Origin: Nonomuraea polychroma
GTDB taxonomy: Bacteria; Actinomycetota; Actinomycetes; Streptosporangiales; Streptosporangiaceae
Direction of reading: 5' to 3'
DNA: 64,000 bases
NCBI RefSeq assembly: GCF_004011505.1
Contig: NZ_SAUN01000001.1
Span: forward strand, 4,030,001-4,094,000
Part shown: one piece after another, positions 17,888-25,760 of the stretch
Layout: each line of letters begins with the position of its first letter
Position numbering within the stretch: the stretch's first letter is position 1
Notes under the pieces: model-generated
What the model saw: only the letters and a program-made list of their open reading frames with translations
The model's database searches: none
What the model was told of the DNA's origin: nothing
Translations under genes and position numbers: made by a program

Positions 17888-18604
17888 ATGCGCTTCACCT
17901 CGCAAACGTCGACCGACGGCGTCACCGAACGATCCTTCACCCTCGGCGAGATCCCCGGCGTGCTGTGGACGCCGGAAGACGCTGAACCCCGTGCCCTGAT
18001 CCTCATCGGACACGGCGGTGGCCAGCACAAGCAGGCTCCTGGCGTCGTGGGCCGCGCCCTCCGGCTGGCGGCCGAGTGCGGTTTCGCGGCGGCGGCCATC
18101 GACGCCCCGGCTCACGGCGACCGGCCCAAGACCGCCGAACACGACCGGATCATCACCGAGATGCGGGCCTGCATGGCCGACGCGGGCGACCCGGTCCCGC
18201 TGCTGGCCGAGCTCCACACGCTGCTCGCCGCCCAGACCGTCCCGGAGTGGCGCTCAGTCCTGGACGCGGTCGGGGATCTGGGCCCAGTGGGTTACTGGGG
18301 TACGTCACTGGGCTGCGCTCTCGGCATTCCGTTGGTCGCCGCCGAGCCACGGATCCGCGCGGCGGTGCTGGGACTGAACGGGACGTCGTTGGCCTCGGCC
18401 GAGGCCGCCGCCGGGGTCACCGTCCCCGTGCAGTTCCTGGTGCAGTGGGACGACGAGCGGGTGCCGCGCGAGGAGGCCCTGGCGCTGTTCGACGCTCTGG
18501 CCTCGGCTGAGAAGACGCTGCACGCCAACCCCGGCAAGCACGGGGACGTGCCGGCCTTTGAGGCGGACAGCGCGTTGCAGTTCTTCGCCCGGCATCTGGG
18601 CTGA
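17888..18604 (+). CDS. Alpha/beta hydrolase (dienelactone-hydrolase-like)
   Basis: A 238-residue cytoplasmic hydrolase. Oxyanion loop 'LIGHGGGQHK', nucleophile in 'YWGTSLGCALGIP' (G-x-S-x-G), acidic residue in 'VQWDDERVP' and His in 'GKHGDVPAF' give a complete Ser-Asp-His triad in the expected order. A perfect hairpin terminator follows at once, so it is a single-gene unit. Substrate (small ester or lactone) is unknown. Confidence 0.82.
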   Translation: MRFTSQTSTDGVTERSFTLGEIPGVLWTPEDAEPRALILIGHGGGQHKQAPGVVGRALRLAAECGFAAAAIDAPAHGDRPKTAEHDRIITEMRACMADAGDPVPLLAELHTLLAAQTVPEWRSVLDAVGDLGPVGYWGTSLGCALGIPLVAAEPRIRAAVLGLNGTSLASAEAAAGVTVPVQFLVQWDDERVPREEALALFDALASAEKTLHANPGKHGDVPAFEADSALQFFARHLG

Positions 18605-18626
18605 TACCGCCGCCTGTGGCCTGCGA

Positions 18627-18659
18627 CGCGCCGATCGGGATCCGTTCCCGATCGGCGCG
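18627..18659. terminator. Perfect 14-bp stem terminator
   Basis: CGCGCCGATCGGGA, loop TCCGT, TCCCGATCGGCGCG then TTCATTCCT; lies 22 bases after the hydrolase stop. The rest of 18660-18927 shows no supported gene. Confidence 0.75.
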
Positions 18660-18927
18660 TTCATTCCTGGAGTTCTTCCGTGAGCCGCGTTCCCTGCACC
18701 CCGCCGGGAAGCGCATCGCGATCCCGTACGACAACGACTCGCCGCTTCGGACCAGCCAAGCGGTGCCGCCGGGCCGCGGACTGGGCCGAGGCCGGCAATG
18801 TCGAGATCGCTCACACCCCGACGATGGCTGCCGCTCCGCCCGGTTCGATGGTGTCGCCGCCGAAGTCACGGCGAAGGGTTTTCGAGCGCTGAGCTCATGA
18901 CGTTCCTTCCCCACAGGGGAATTCTCG

Positions 18928-19404
18928 TTATCCGAACTGGCCGGGCTGGTAGTCGCCGGCGGGCTGCTGGACGATGACGTTCAGGCGGTTGGCGGCGTTG
19001 ATGAGGGCGATGAGCGACACCAGGGCGGCGAGTTGCTCCTCGTCGTAGTGCTTGGCGGCAGTCGCCCAGGCCTCGTCTGTGACGCCGCCGGCGGCATCAG
19101 CGATGCGGGTGCCCTGCTCCGTCAGCTCCAGGGCGGCGCGCTCGGCGTCGGTGAACACCGTGGCCTCCCGCCAGGCCGCGACCAGGTTGATGCGCACCGA
19201 GGTCTCCCCGGCATGCGCGAGGTCCTTGGTGTGCATGTCGGTGCAGAAGCCGCAACCGTTGATCTGGCTGGCGCGGAGCATCACCAGGTCCTGGGTCGCG
19301 GGCGGCAGCGTCGACTCCTTGATGATCACCCTGCTGGCCGAGGCGATGTACTTCATCGACTTGGCTGCGAGCGGGCTGCCTGCGAGGTTCAAGCGAGGTT
19401 CCAT
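18928..19404 (-). CDS. Carboxymuconolactone decarboxylase/AhpD-like protein
   Basis: ATG at 19404 ('MEPRLNLAGSPLAAK') with AAGGGAA 7 bases upstream; 158 residues, the family size. The CxxC-type redox site with its partner His is present in 'NGCGFCTDMHTKDL'. AhpD-like proteins reduce peroxidase partners or act as peroxidase themselves. It is divergent from the ECF41 sigma factor gene at 19675, the standard genomic partner of that sigma group, and has an ECF41-like promoter in front. Confidence 0.88.
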   Translation of the reverse strand: MEPRLNLAGSPLAAKSMKYIASASRVIIKESTLPPATQDLVMLRASQINGCGFCTDMHTKDLAHAGETSVRINLVAAWREATVFTDAERAALELTEQGTRIADAAGGVTDEAWATAAKHYDEEQLAALVSLIALINAANRLNVIVQQPAGDYQPGQFG

Positions 19405-19449
19405 GATGCATTCCCTTGTGTTGTCGCGTGTGGCGCTGAACGAGCACAA

Positions 19450-19476
19450 GATGCCGGCGACCCGATCCTTGTGACA
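19450..19476 (-). promoter_or_regulatory. ECF41-type promoter for the CMD gene
   Basis: Minus strand TGTCACA (19476-19470), exactly 16 bases, then CATC (19453-19450). The described ECF41 consensus is TGTCACA-N16-CGTC. One mismatch in the -10 element. Confidence 0.6.
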
Positions 19477-19606
19477 GCGCGGTTACGTGACGTGCGTCAC
19501 AAGCAGATGGCTCCACCGGTGGAACCTGGCACCCCGGGCAGCTCACGACATTGCCTCGGCGTCACGTCATCCGGCAGCGGACGACAAGGATCGGCTACCG
19601 TCTCGC

Positions 19607-19633
19607 TGTCACAAAACGGCGGGACCCGGTGTC
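19607..19633 (+). promoter_or_regulatory. ECF41-type autoregulatory promoter for the sigma gene
   Basis: TGTCACA (19607-19613), exactly 16 bases, then TGTC (19630-19633), one mismatch from the ECF41 -10 CGTC. The sigma ATG is at 19675. The mirror-image pair suggests the factor drives itself and the CMD gene. Confidence 0.55.
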
Positions 19634-19674
19634 TGGTGGGTGTGACAGCCTCGAGAAGTGAACAGGAGCCAGCC

Positions 19675-20604
19675 ATGGCCGGCACGCCGCAGCCCGCGCC
19701 CGAAGATCGTGGCGACGACATGAGCCAGGACCACCGCCCGGACTCCGCCACCGAGGCGTTCCTCGCCCACCGCAACCTGCTGTTCACCGTCGCCTACGAG
19801 ATGCTGGGCTCGGCCGCCGACGCCGAGGACGTCCTGCAGGAGTCCTGGTTGCGGTGGGTGGGCGTCGACCTCGGCACCGTGCGGGATCAGCGCGCGTACC
19901 TGGTCCGGATCACCACCCGCCAGGCGCTCGTCCGGCTGCGCACGCTCGGCCGGCGCAAGGAGTCCTACGTCGGCCCCTGGTTGCCCGAGCCGCTGCTGAC
20001 CGCTCCGGACGTGGCCGAGGATGTCGAGTTGGCCGAGAGCGTCTCGATGGCGATGCTGCTGGTGTTGGAGACGCTCACGCCGACCGAGCGGGCGGTGTTC
20101 GTGCTGCGCGAGGTGTTCGATCTGGGCTACGACGAGATCGCGGAAGCCGTCGACAAGAGCCCGGCCGCGGTGCGTCAGATCGCCCACCGGTCACGGGCAC
20201 ATGTCGCGGCGCGCCGACCGCGCGGGGCCGTTTCTCCGGCCGAGGCCCGCGGCGCGTTCGAGGCGTTCCAGCGGGCGGTCGAAACGGGCGATCTGCAACG
20301 CCTGCTCGACATCCTCGCGCCCGATGTCGTCCTCCTGACCGACGGTGGCGGCATCAAGCTGGCCGCGCTGGCGCCCGTCGTGGGGGCCGGCAGGGTGGCC
20401 GACGTGCTCGGCAAGATCGCCGGCACGGCGTCGCTGCGGTCGGCGCAGGTCAATGGCTACCCGGCGCTGATCATCCAGCTCAACGGCGAGGTCGACACCG
20501 TCCTGGCGGTACGCATCGACGACGGCGTCATCACCGGGCTCTACGCCGTGCGCAACCCCGAGAAGCTGTCACATATGGAGCGGGAGACCACGGTGAGCCG
20601 CTGA
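19675..20604 (+). CDS. sigJ: ECF41-group RNA polymerase sigma factor (SigJ type)
   Basis: ATG at 19675 after AGGAG; 309 residues. Region 2 ('RNLLFTVAYEMLGSAADAED', 'VLQESWLRW'), region 4 ('LTPTERAVFVLREVFDLGY', 'EIAEAVDKSPAAVRQI') and a C-terminal SnoaL/NTF2-like domain (about 195-300, ending in 'VRNPEKL') define the ECF41 group, in which the C-terminal extension acts as built-in regulator instead of an anti-sigma. Paired with the divergent CMD gene. An ATG at residue 16 (19720) is an alternative start. Confidence 0.9.
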   Translation: MAGTPQPAPEDRGDDMSQDHRPDSATEAFLAHRNLLFTVAYEMLGSAADAEDVLQESWLRWVGVDLGTVRDQRAYLVRITTRQALVRLRTLGRRKESYVGPWLPEPLLTAPDVAEDVELAESVSMAMLLVLETLTPTERAVFVLREVFDLGYDEIAEAVDKSPAAVRQIAHRSRAHVAARRPRGAVSPAEARGAFEAFQRAVETGDLQRLLDILAPDVVLLTDGGGIKLAALAPVVGAGRVADVLGKIAGTASLRSAQVNGYPALIIQLNGEVDTVLAVRIDDGVITGLYAVRNPEKLSHMERETTVSR

Positions 20605-20648
20605 GCCCGGCGACGTACCCGACACGCATCCGCCAGCGGGGGTGCGCA

Positions 20649-21104
20649 TCACGCCAGGTCCCTCTCCCGGCCGCGGGATGCTTGCGGCCGATCGTCCTTC
20701 CGCGCTGCCACGATGATGAGTGCCCCGGAGATGATCCCGGCGAAGAACGGGGACGGCACAAGAAGGACACCGCCTAACGCACACCACGTCGCGAGGCCCC
20801 AGCCGATTCCGGCGGGCAGGGCCACCCCGTGTCCGGCAAGGTGCCATGTCAGGCAGCCCAGGAGAATGAGGGGGACGGCGAAGCTTCCCGGACCGGCCCA
20901 GAAGGTGACCTTGTTCTGAAGGGACTCCACGGTCTGAGCGGCGTCCCCGTCCGTGAGGGCGAGCGGGACGGCTGCCCACATCCCCCGATCCGCCCAGCCG
21001 GTGATGTGCTCGCGGGCGACGAGCGCCAGCAAGGACAGGTGCCCTGTCCCCAGCACGAGCATGATCCCGCTTGCCCAGCGGAGCAGCCGCTTTCTGGAGT
21101 TCAT
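20649..21104 (-). CDS. DUF6463-like four-helix membrane protein
   Basis: ATG at 21104 ('MNSRKRLLRWASG') with AAGGGA upstream; 151 residues. Four helices (about 8-28, 64-84, 90-111, 113-133) and 'GTGHLSLLAL' are like the small membrane family DUF6463, often next to TetR regulators. Its start overlaps the stop of a 38-codon leader ORF, and it is divergent from the TetR gene at 21297, which is likely its repressor. Confidence 0.65.
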   Translation of the reverse strand: MNSRKRLLRWASGIMLVLGTGHLSLLALVAREHITGWADRGMWAAVPLALTDGDAAQTVESLQNKVTFWAGPGSFAVPLILLGCLTWHLAGHGVALPAGIGWGLATWCALGGVLLVPSPFFAGIISGALIIVAARKDDRPQASRGRERDLA

Positions 21105-21217
21105 CGCGACGTCCCTTCTCCGCACTCCACCCCCGCATGGTTGCGGTCGGCCCGCGGTCTCTTCCCGATCACTCCGACGCGGTCTCCGGTGTCCGTCGCG
21201 TAGGTCATCCAACGCAT
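21101..21217 (-). CDS. 38-residue upstream ORF, fumarylacetoacetate-hydrolase N-terminus-like
   Basis: ATG at 21217 sits behind GGGAGGTTCTCC, a strong ribosome site. The product 'MRWMTYATDTGDRVGVIGK' and on looks like the first strands of an FAH-family protein and then ends in the overlap with the DUF6463 start (ATGA). Either a leader peptide that couples translation or the cut-off head of a lost FAH gene under the TetR-controlled promoter. Confidence 0.4.
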   Translation of the reverse strand: MRWMTYATDTGDRVGVIGKRPRADRNHAGVECGEGTSR

Positions 21218-21234
21218 GGAGAACCTCCCTTTCT

Positions 21235-21267
21235 ATGTTGGTCAACACAGGCTATATCAGCCAACAT
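21235..21267. promoter_or_regulatory. Palindromic operator between DUF6463 leader and tetR
   Basis: ATGTTGG and CCAACAT form a perfect 7-base inverted repeat 19 bases apart in the short divergent promoter, 30 bases before the TetR start. A likely TetR-family binding site. Confidence 0.5.
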
Positions 21268-21296
21268 TTGCTCTGTCGTCCGGCATACCTGGTTAG

Positions 21297-21872
21297 ATGG
21301 ACCGCATGGCCACGCGACGTATCGAGAGGACTCAAGAGAGCCGCCGGCTGCTGGTGGCGGCCGCCGCCGGGCTCTTCGCCGAGAAGGGATACCGGCAGAC
21401 GAGCTTCATCGACATCGCCGACAAGGCCGGCATCAGCCGCGGCTCCATCCCCTGGCACTTCGGCAACAAACTCGGCCTGCTGGAAGCAGTGGTCGACGAC
21501 CAGCTCCGGGCCGTGCTGACCGGTTTCGCCCCGGCCGACCGGCAGCGCGGCGGTGATCCGCTCGACGAGGTCATGGGCTTCATTCGCCTGCCTGTCACGC
21601 GCTTGTTCATCACCCTGCTCGCCGAGGCCGTGGAGGTCGACTCGCCGATCCGCGAGCACTACGCGCGGCTTCACGCGGCGCTCCGGCAGGCGGTGCAGGC
21701 GCGGATACCGGCACACGCGCTGCCCTCGGGCACGACCCCGGAGGCGTTCACGGTCCTGCTGGTGGGGACCGTGATCGGCGTTCATGCTCAGTGGCGGGTC
21801 GCTCCCGAGGCGGTGGACCTCGAGGCCGTCCGCTCCGCGATCCGCGCCCTGCTGCCGGCGAGCCTCGGATAG
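21297..21872 (+). CDS. TetR-family transcriptional regulator
   Basis: A 191-residue repressor-type protein; helix-turn-helix at about 30-55 ('TSFIDIADKAGISRGSIPW', then 'HFGNKLGLLEAV') and an all-alpha ligand domain. ATG at 21297; a second ATG three codons on is possible. Probably represses the divergent leader/DUF6463 genes and itself through the palindrome at 21235-21267. Inducer unknown. Confidence 0.88.
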   Translation: MDRMATRRIERTQESRRLLVAAAAGLFAEKGYRQTSFIDIADKAGISRGSIPWHFGNKLGLLEAVVDDQLRAVLTGFAPADRQRGGDPLDEVMGFIRLPVTRLFITLLAEAVEVDSPIREHYARLHAALRQAVQARIPAHALPSGTTPEAFTVLLVGTVIGVHAQWRVAPEAVDLEAVRSAIRALLPASLG

Positions 21873-22088
21873 AACTTCCGGCAGGCCGGCCTGCCGTCCG
21901 GCGTCAGCTCTCCCGTCAGCGAGTGCATCATCCGCATGGTGCCGTTCCTGCGGGGCACGCGCCGCCCAGTCGCCGAAGAGTGCGCCGGCAGTGCGGTTCC
22001 GCTCGCTGGTCCGCTGGCGGCCGCCGCCCGCCGACCGACCCCTTACCTCTATTCACCGACGTCCGCGACCAGCAGGGCCACGGTGCAC

Positions 22089-23102
22089 TTACGGGCGGCC
22101 GGGGCGAACTTGCGGCAGCTCAGCTGCGTGCTCGGGTGGCGATTCGTGCGTGTGGAAGGTGCGCCGATAGGCCATCGGCGAGACGCCGATCGCCGCGTGC
22201 AGGTGGTGGCGGAGCGAGGATGTCGTGCCGAAACCGGTCTGGTGGGCGATGAGGTCCACGGGCAGGTCGCTGGCTTCCAGCAAATGACGGGCCCTGTCCA
22301 CGCGCTGCCGGATCAGCCACTGTCCCGGCGGCATGCCGACCTCCTCGCGGAAGCGGCGGATGAACGTGCGTACGCTCATCCGCGCATGCGCGGCCAACTC
22401 CGGCAGCGGCAGCGACTCGTGCAGGCGTTCCAGGGCCCAGGCGCGGGTGGGCGCGGTACTGGCCGTCGACGGCGCCGGGACGGGCCGTTCGATGTACTGG
22501 GCCTGGCCACCCTCGCGCCATGGCGGAACGACACAGCCACGAGCCACCTTGTTCGTCACCTCGCTGCCGTGGTCGCGGCGGACGAGGTGCAGGCACAAGT
22601 CCACCCCGGCCGCCGCACCCGCCGAGGTCAGCACATCGCCATCGTCGACGAACAGCACGTCTGGATCCACCCGTACACGGGGGAAGAGCCGCTGGAAGTG
22701 TTCGGCATGGCCCCAGTGCGTAGTCGCCGGACGGCCGTCGAGCAGACCCATGGCCGCCAGCACGTACGATCCGACGCAGATCGACACCATGCGGGTGCCG
22801 GGCCGCACGGTCGCGAGCGCGGCGCGGAGCGGGTCCGTCAGCCTTCCCAGTTCGTGGATCATCCCGGCACCGTAGGCGGCGGGGATGATCAGGGTGTCCG
22901 CCGTGGCGAGGGCTTCGGCTCCATGCTCGACGGCGACGCTGAAGTCCGCCGTGGTCCGTACGGGGCGACCGTCGACGGTGCAGGTGATGACTTCGTACAG
23001 CGGTTCGCCGTCCGGGCCCTCGGCGATGCCGAAGACCCGGGACGGGATGCTCAGCTCGAACGGGATCACGCCGTCGAGGGCGAGTACGACGACGCGATGC
23101 AT
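22089..23102 (-). CDS. GlxA-family transcriptional regulator (DJ-1/PfpI plus AraC)
   Basis: ATG at 23102 ('MHRVVVLALDGVIPFEL') with AAGGA at 7 bases; 337 residues. Sensor domain with the Cys region 'MVSICVGSYVLAAMG' and 'TTHWGHAEHF', and AraC domain with 'LAAHARMSVRTFIRRF' and 'IAHQTGFGTTSSLRHHLH'. Divergent from the NADPH-dependent oxidoreductase at 23225, which it probably activates. The second GlxA-type regulator in the window. 21873-22088 holds no recognised gene. Confidence 0.88.
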   Translation of the reverse strand: MHRVVVLALDGVIPFELSIPSRVFGIAEGPDGEPLYEVITCTVDGRPVRTTADFSVAVEHGAEALATADTLIIPAAYGAGMIHELGRLTDPLRAALATVRPGTRMVSICVGSYVLAAMGLLDGRPATTHWGHAEHFQRLFPRVRVDPDVLFVDDGDVLTSAGAAAGVDLCLHLVRRDHGSEVTNKVARGCVVPPWREGGQAQYIERPVPAPSTASTAPTRAWALERLHESLPLPELAAHARMSVRTFIRRFREEVGMPPGQWLIRQRVDRARHLLEASDLPVDLIAHQTGFGTTSSLRHHLHAAIGVSPMAYRRTFHTHESPPEHAAELPQVRPGRP

Positions 23103-23224
23103 GGCGTGATCCTTGCGCACAATGGCAATCATGCCACTTCTTCCACGCCTGTTCATCGCGGAGGCTGGTCACCGGCGCTGCAATCGGCGGCGCACTCATC
23201 CCGGCATCGACGGAGCGTTCTCTC

Positions 23225-24190
23225 ATGAGCGAAGACACAACGACGGCGGCACGGATGCGCGCGATCATCCAGGAGTCTGCGGGCGGCCCCGAGGTGTTGA
23301 CCCTGGCCGAGGTGGACCGTCCTGAGCCGATGCCGACGGAGGTCCTGGTCCGGGTGCGCGCGGCCGGCGTCAATCCCACGGACTGGAAGTCACGGACGCA
23401 CGGCAGGCTGCTGAACGATCCGCCCGCCATCCTCGGCTGGGACGTGTCCGGGGTGGTCGAGGCGGTGGGCCTTGGGGTCACCCGCTTCCGGCCGGGTGAC
23501 GAGGTCTTCGGTATGCCGCGCTTCCCGCACAAAGCGGGCGGCTACGCGGAGTACGTGACCGCCCCGTCGCGGCACTTCACTCGTAAGCCGGCCGGCCTCG
23601 ACCACGTGCACGCCGCGGCGCTGCCATTGGCGGCGCTCACCGCGTGGCAGGTCCTGTACGACACCGCGAACGTGCAGCCGGGCCAGCGCGTGTTGATCCA
23701 TGCCGCGGCCGGCGGGGTCGGCCATCTGGCCGTCCAGCTCGCCAAGCATCTCGGCGCGTACGTGATCGGTACCGCTCGTACGCCCAAGCACGCCTTCGTG
23801 CGTGAGCTGGGCGCCGACGACGTGATCGACTACACCGAGAGGGACTTCGCCGAGACGGTCCGCGACGTCGACCTGGTCATCGACAGCATCGGTGGCGACT
23901 ATGGGATGCGTTCCCTGCGGACGCTGCGCGACGGTGGCACCCTTGTCCAACTCGCATCGGAGCCCGACGAGGACCTCCTTCGGCAGGCCGGGGAGCGCGG
24001 CATCTGGGCGGGCTCCCTCCTCGTCGAACCCGACAACGCCGCGATGGCAAGGATCGCCGAGCTCATTGAGACGGGGCGGCTGCGCGTCGAGGTCGACACC
24101 GTCCTGCCGTTCGAGCAGGCGGCCAAGGCTCACGAGCTCGGCGAGACCGGCCGTACCACCGGAAAGATCGTGCTCACGGTCGCAGGATGA
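23225..24190 (+). CDS. NADP-dependent zinc-independent quinone oxidoreductase (MDR superfamily)
   Basis: A 321-residue medium-chain reductase without structural zinc. N-terminal GroES-like part ('VNPTDWKSRTHGRL', 'GWDVSGVVEAVG'), nucleotide site 'VLIHAAAGGVGHLAVQLAK' and 'VIGTART', and C-terminal 'TGRTTGKIVLTVAG'. Catalyses NAD(P)H-dependent reduction of enones or quinones. Divergent promoter shared with the GlxA-type regulator. 24191-24440 shows nothing recognisable. Confidence 0.88.
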   Translation: MSEDTTTAARMRAIIQESAGGPEVLTLAEVDRPEPMPTEVLVRVRAAGVNPTDWKSRTHGRLLNDPPAILGWDVSGVVEAVGLGVTRFRPGDEVFGMPRFPHKAGGYAEYVTAPSRHFTRKPAGLDHVHAAALPLAALTAWQVLYDTANVQPGQRVLIHAAAGGVGHLAVQLAKHLGAYVIGTARTPKHAFVRELGADDVIDYTERDFAETVRDVDLVIDSIGGDYGMRSLRTLRDGGTLVQLASEPDEDLLRQAGERGIWAGSLLVEPDNAAMARIAELIETGRLRVEVDTVLPFEQAAKAHELGETGRTTGKIVLTVAG

Positions 24191-24445
24191 CCTGCACCGG
24201 CGGCAGGTCCCCGGGTTGGAAGTCCAGAATCCCTTTTGTCGTGACGAAGTGATGCGACCGGCCGATCAAGTAGGGCCAGCAAGCTCGGGAGGCTCAAGGA
24301 GCGAGCAGCCGCCCGGCACCTGACAAGGGGCTGGTTCTCATAAATGCTCGATCGATCATCATCCCGCACAGCATCAACAGATGTGACACCAAACCCGGTT
24401 CGCCGTTCCGTTCCTACTGGCAGGCCGCATTTTGACACCTCGCAT

Positions 24446-24471
24446 GGTTAACCGCTATCTATTGGCTAACC
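24446..24471. promoter_or_regulatory. Candidate PadR operator
   Basis: GGTTA and TAACC form an inverted repeat 16 bases apart, with TAACCG repeated directly, just before the PadR start. AT-rich against its surroundings. Confidence 0.4.
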
Positions 24472-24484
24472 GTTAGGGGGTGGA

Positions 24485-25018
24485 GTGCAGGACGCAGTGC
24501 TGGCGATGCTCGCCAAAGAGCCGTCGCATGGGTACGACCTTCGCGCCCGGCTGCGGCAGAGTCTTGGCCCGCTGGGCGAGTCGATGAACCACGGTCAGAT
24601 CTATGTGACCTTGGCCCGGCTGGAAAGAGCGGGGCTCGTGGTCTGCGAGCGGGCGGTCGGCCTTCCCGAGCGGCCGGAGCGCAAGGTCTACGCGCTGACG
24701 CCGGCCGGGCAGCAGCGGGTGGCCGCCTGGCTGGCCGAGGTGGGCTGGCCGAAACCGGACCTGGCGGAGTTCCATCTCAAGCTCGCCGCGGCCGCCGCGG
24801 CCCGGCTGGCCGACCCGGTGGAGCTGGTGGCGGCGCAGCGCCGTGAGTTGCTGCGCCGCTTGCGTGACGTGCAGCAGGCGGCGCTGGCCGAGCCGGCGGG
24901 GTCGGCCGCCGGCCTGCTGCTGGAAGGGGTCGTCCTGCGACTGCAGGCGGACCTGCGCTGGCTGGCGGCGTGCGTGCGAGTCTGGTCCAAGGGCGATGAC
25001 AGAGCTGAGGGTGGATGA
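24485..25018 (+). CDS. PadR-family transcriptional regulator
   Basis: GTG at 24485 after AGGGGGTGGA; 177 residues. N-terminal winged helix ('VLAMLAKEPSHGYDLRARL', 'GQIYVTLARLERAGLV', 'RKVYALTPAG') and a C-terminal dimerisation helix bundle. First gene of an operon with an ABC ATPase and permease (ATGA overlap with the ATPase), so it should autoregulate and control the transporter, a common drug-responsive design. Confidence 0.9.
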   Translation: MQDAVLAMLAKEPSHGYDLRARLRQSLGPLGESMNHGQIYVTLARLERAGLVVCERAVGLPERPERKVYALTPAGQQRVAAWLAEVGWPKPDLAEFHLKLAAAAAARLADPVELVAAQRRELLRRLRDVQQAALAEPAGSAAGLLLEGVVLRLQADLRWLAACVRVWSKGDDRAEGG

Positions 25019-25755
25019 ACGTGTTGAGTGGCGTGGTGCAGGCCCGAGTCCTGGTGAAGGATCATGGCCAGGGACAGAGCCGGGTCCGCGCGGTTGACGC
25101 CGTCGACCTCGAGGTGCCGCAGGGGCAGATCCTGGCGGTGATGGGGCCCAGCGGCTGCGGGAAATCTACCCTGCTGCACCTGCTGGGTGGCCTGGAGCGG
25201 CCCACCGGTGGGCAGGTGTGGCTGGCCGGTCGGCGCATCGACACCCTGAGCGAGCGGGCCTTGGCGCGGCTGCGGCGCCGGTCGGTGGGGTTTGTCTTCC
25301 AGGCCTTCCATCTGGTGGAGGAGCTGTCGGCGGCCGAGAACGTGGAGCTGCCCGTGCTGCTGGCCGGGCGCTCGCGGCGCGAGGCCAGGCGGCGCGCGAG
25401 CCTGCTGCTGGAACGGGTCGGGCTCGCCGACCGTGCCCGGCATCTGCCGTCGCAACTGTCCGGTGGACAGCGTCAGCGGGTCGCCATCGCCCGCGCGCTG
25501 GCCAACGACCCGCTGGTCGTCCTGGCCGACGAGCCGACCGGCAACCTCGACACCGCGGCAACACTCGACGTGCTCAGAATCTTCGAGGACCTGCGTTCCG
25601 CGGGGCAGACCCTCGTGATCGTCACGCACGACGAAAGGGTCGCGGCCACCGCCGACCGGCTGATCTCGATGCGCGACGGGATGTTCGTCGACGACACCCG
25701 GCTGGCCGGCTCCCACACGCGCGGGCTCGGCGGGCTGATCGGGCTGGAGGGCTGA
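25015..25755 (+). CDS. ABC transporter ATP-binding protein, MacB/LolD type
   Basis: 246 residues; Walker A 'GPSGCGKSTLLHLLGG', signature 'LSGGQRQR', Walker B 'VVLADEPTGNLDTA', H-loop 'IVTHDERV'. Translationally coupled to the PadR gene upstream and 5 bases from the permease. Energises the FtsX-type permease at 25761. Same general type as the transporter at 3292-6299 but under a one-component regulator. Confidence 0.92.
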   Translation: MNVLSGVVQARVLVKDHGQGQSRVRAVDAVDLEVPQGQILAVMGPSGCGKSTLLHLLGGLERPTGGQVWLAGRRIDTLSERALARLRRRSVGFVFQAFHLVEELSAAENVELPVLLAGRSRREARRRASLLLERVGLADRARHLPSQLSGGQRQRVAIARALANDPLVVLADEPTGNLDTAATLDVLRIFEDLRSAGQTLVIVTHDERVAATADRLISMRDGMFVDDTRLAGSHTRGLGGLIGLEG

Positions 25756-25760
25756 ACGTC

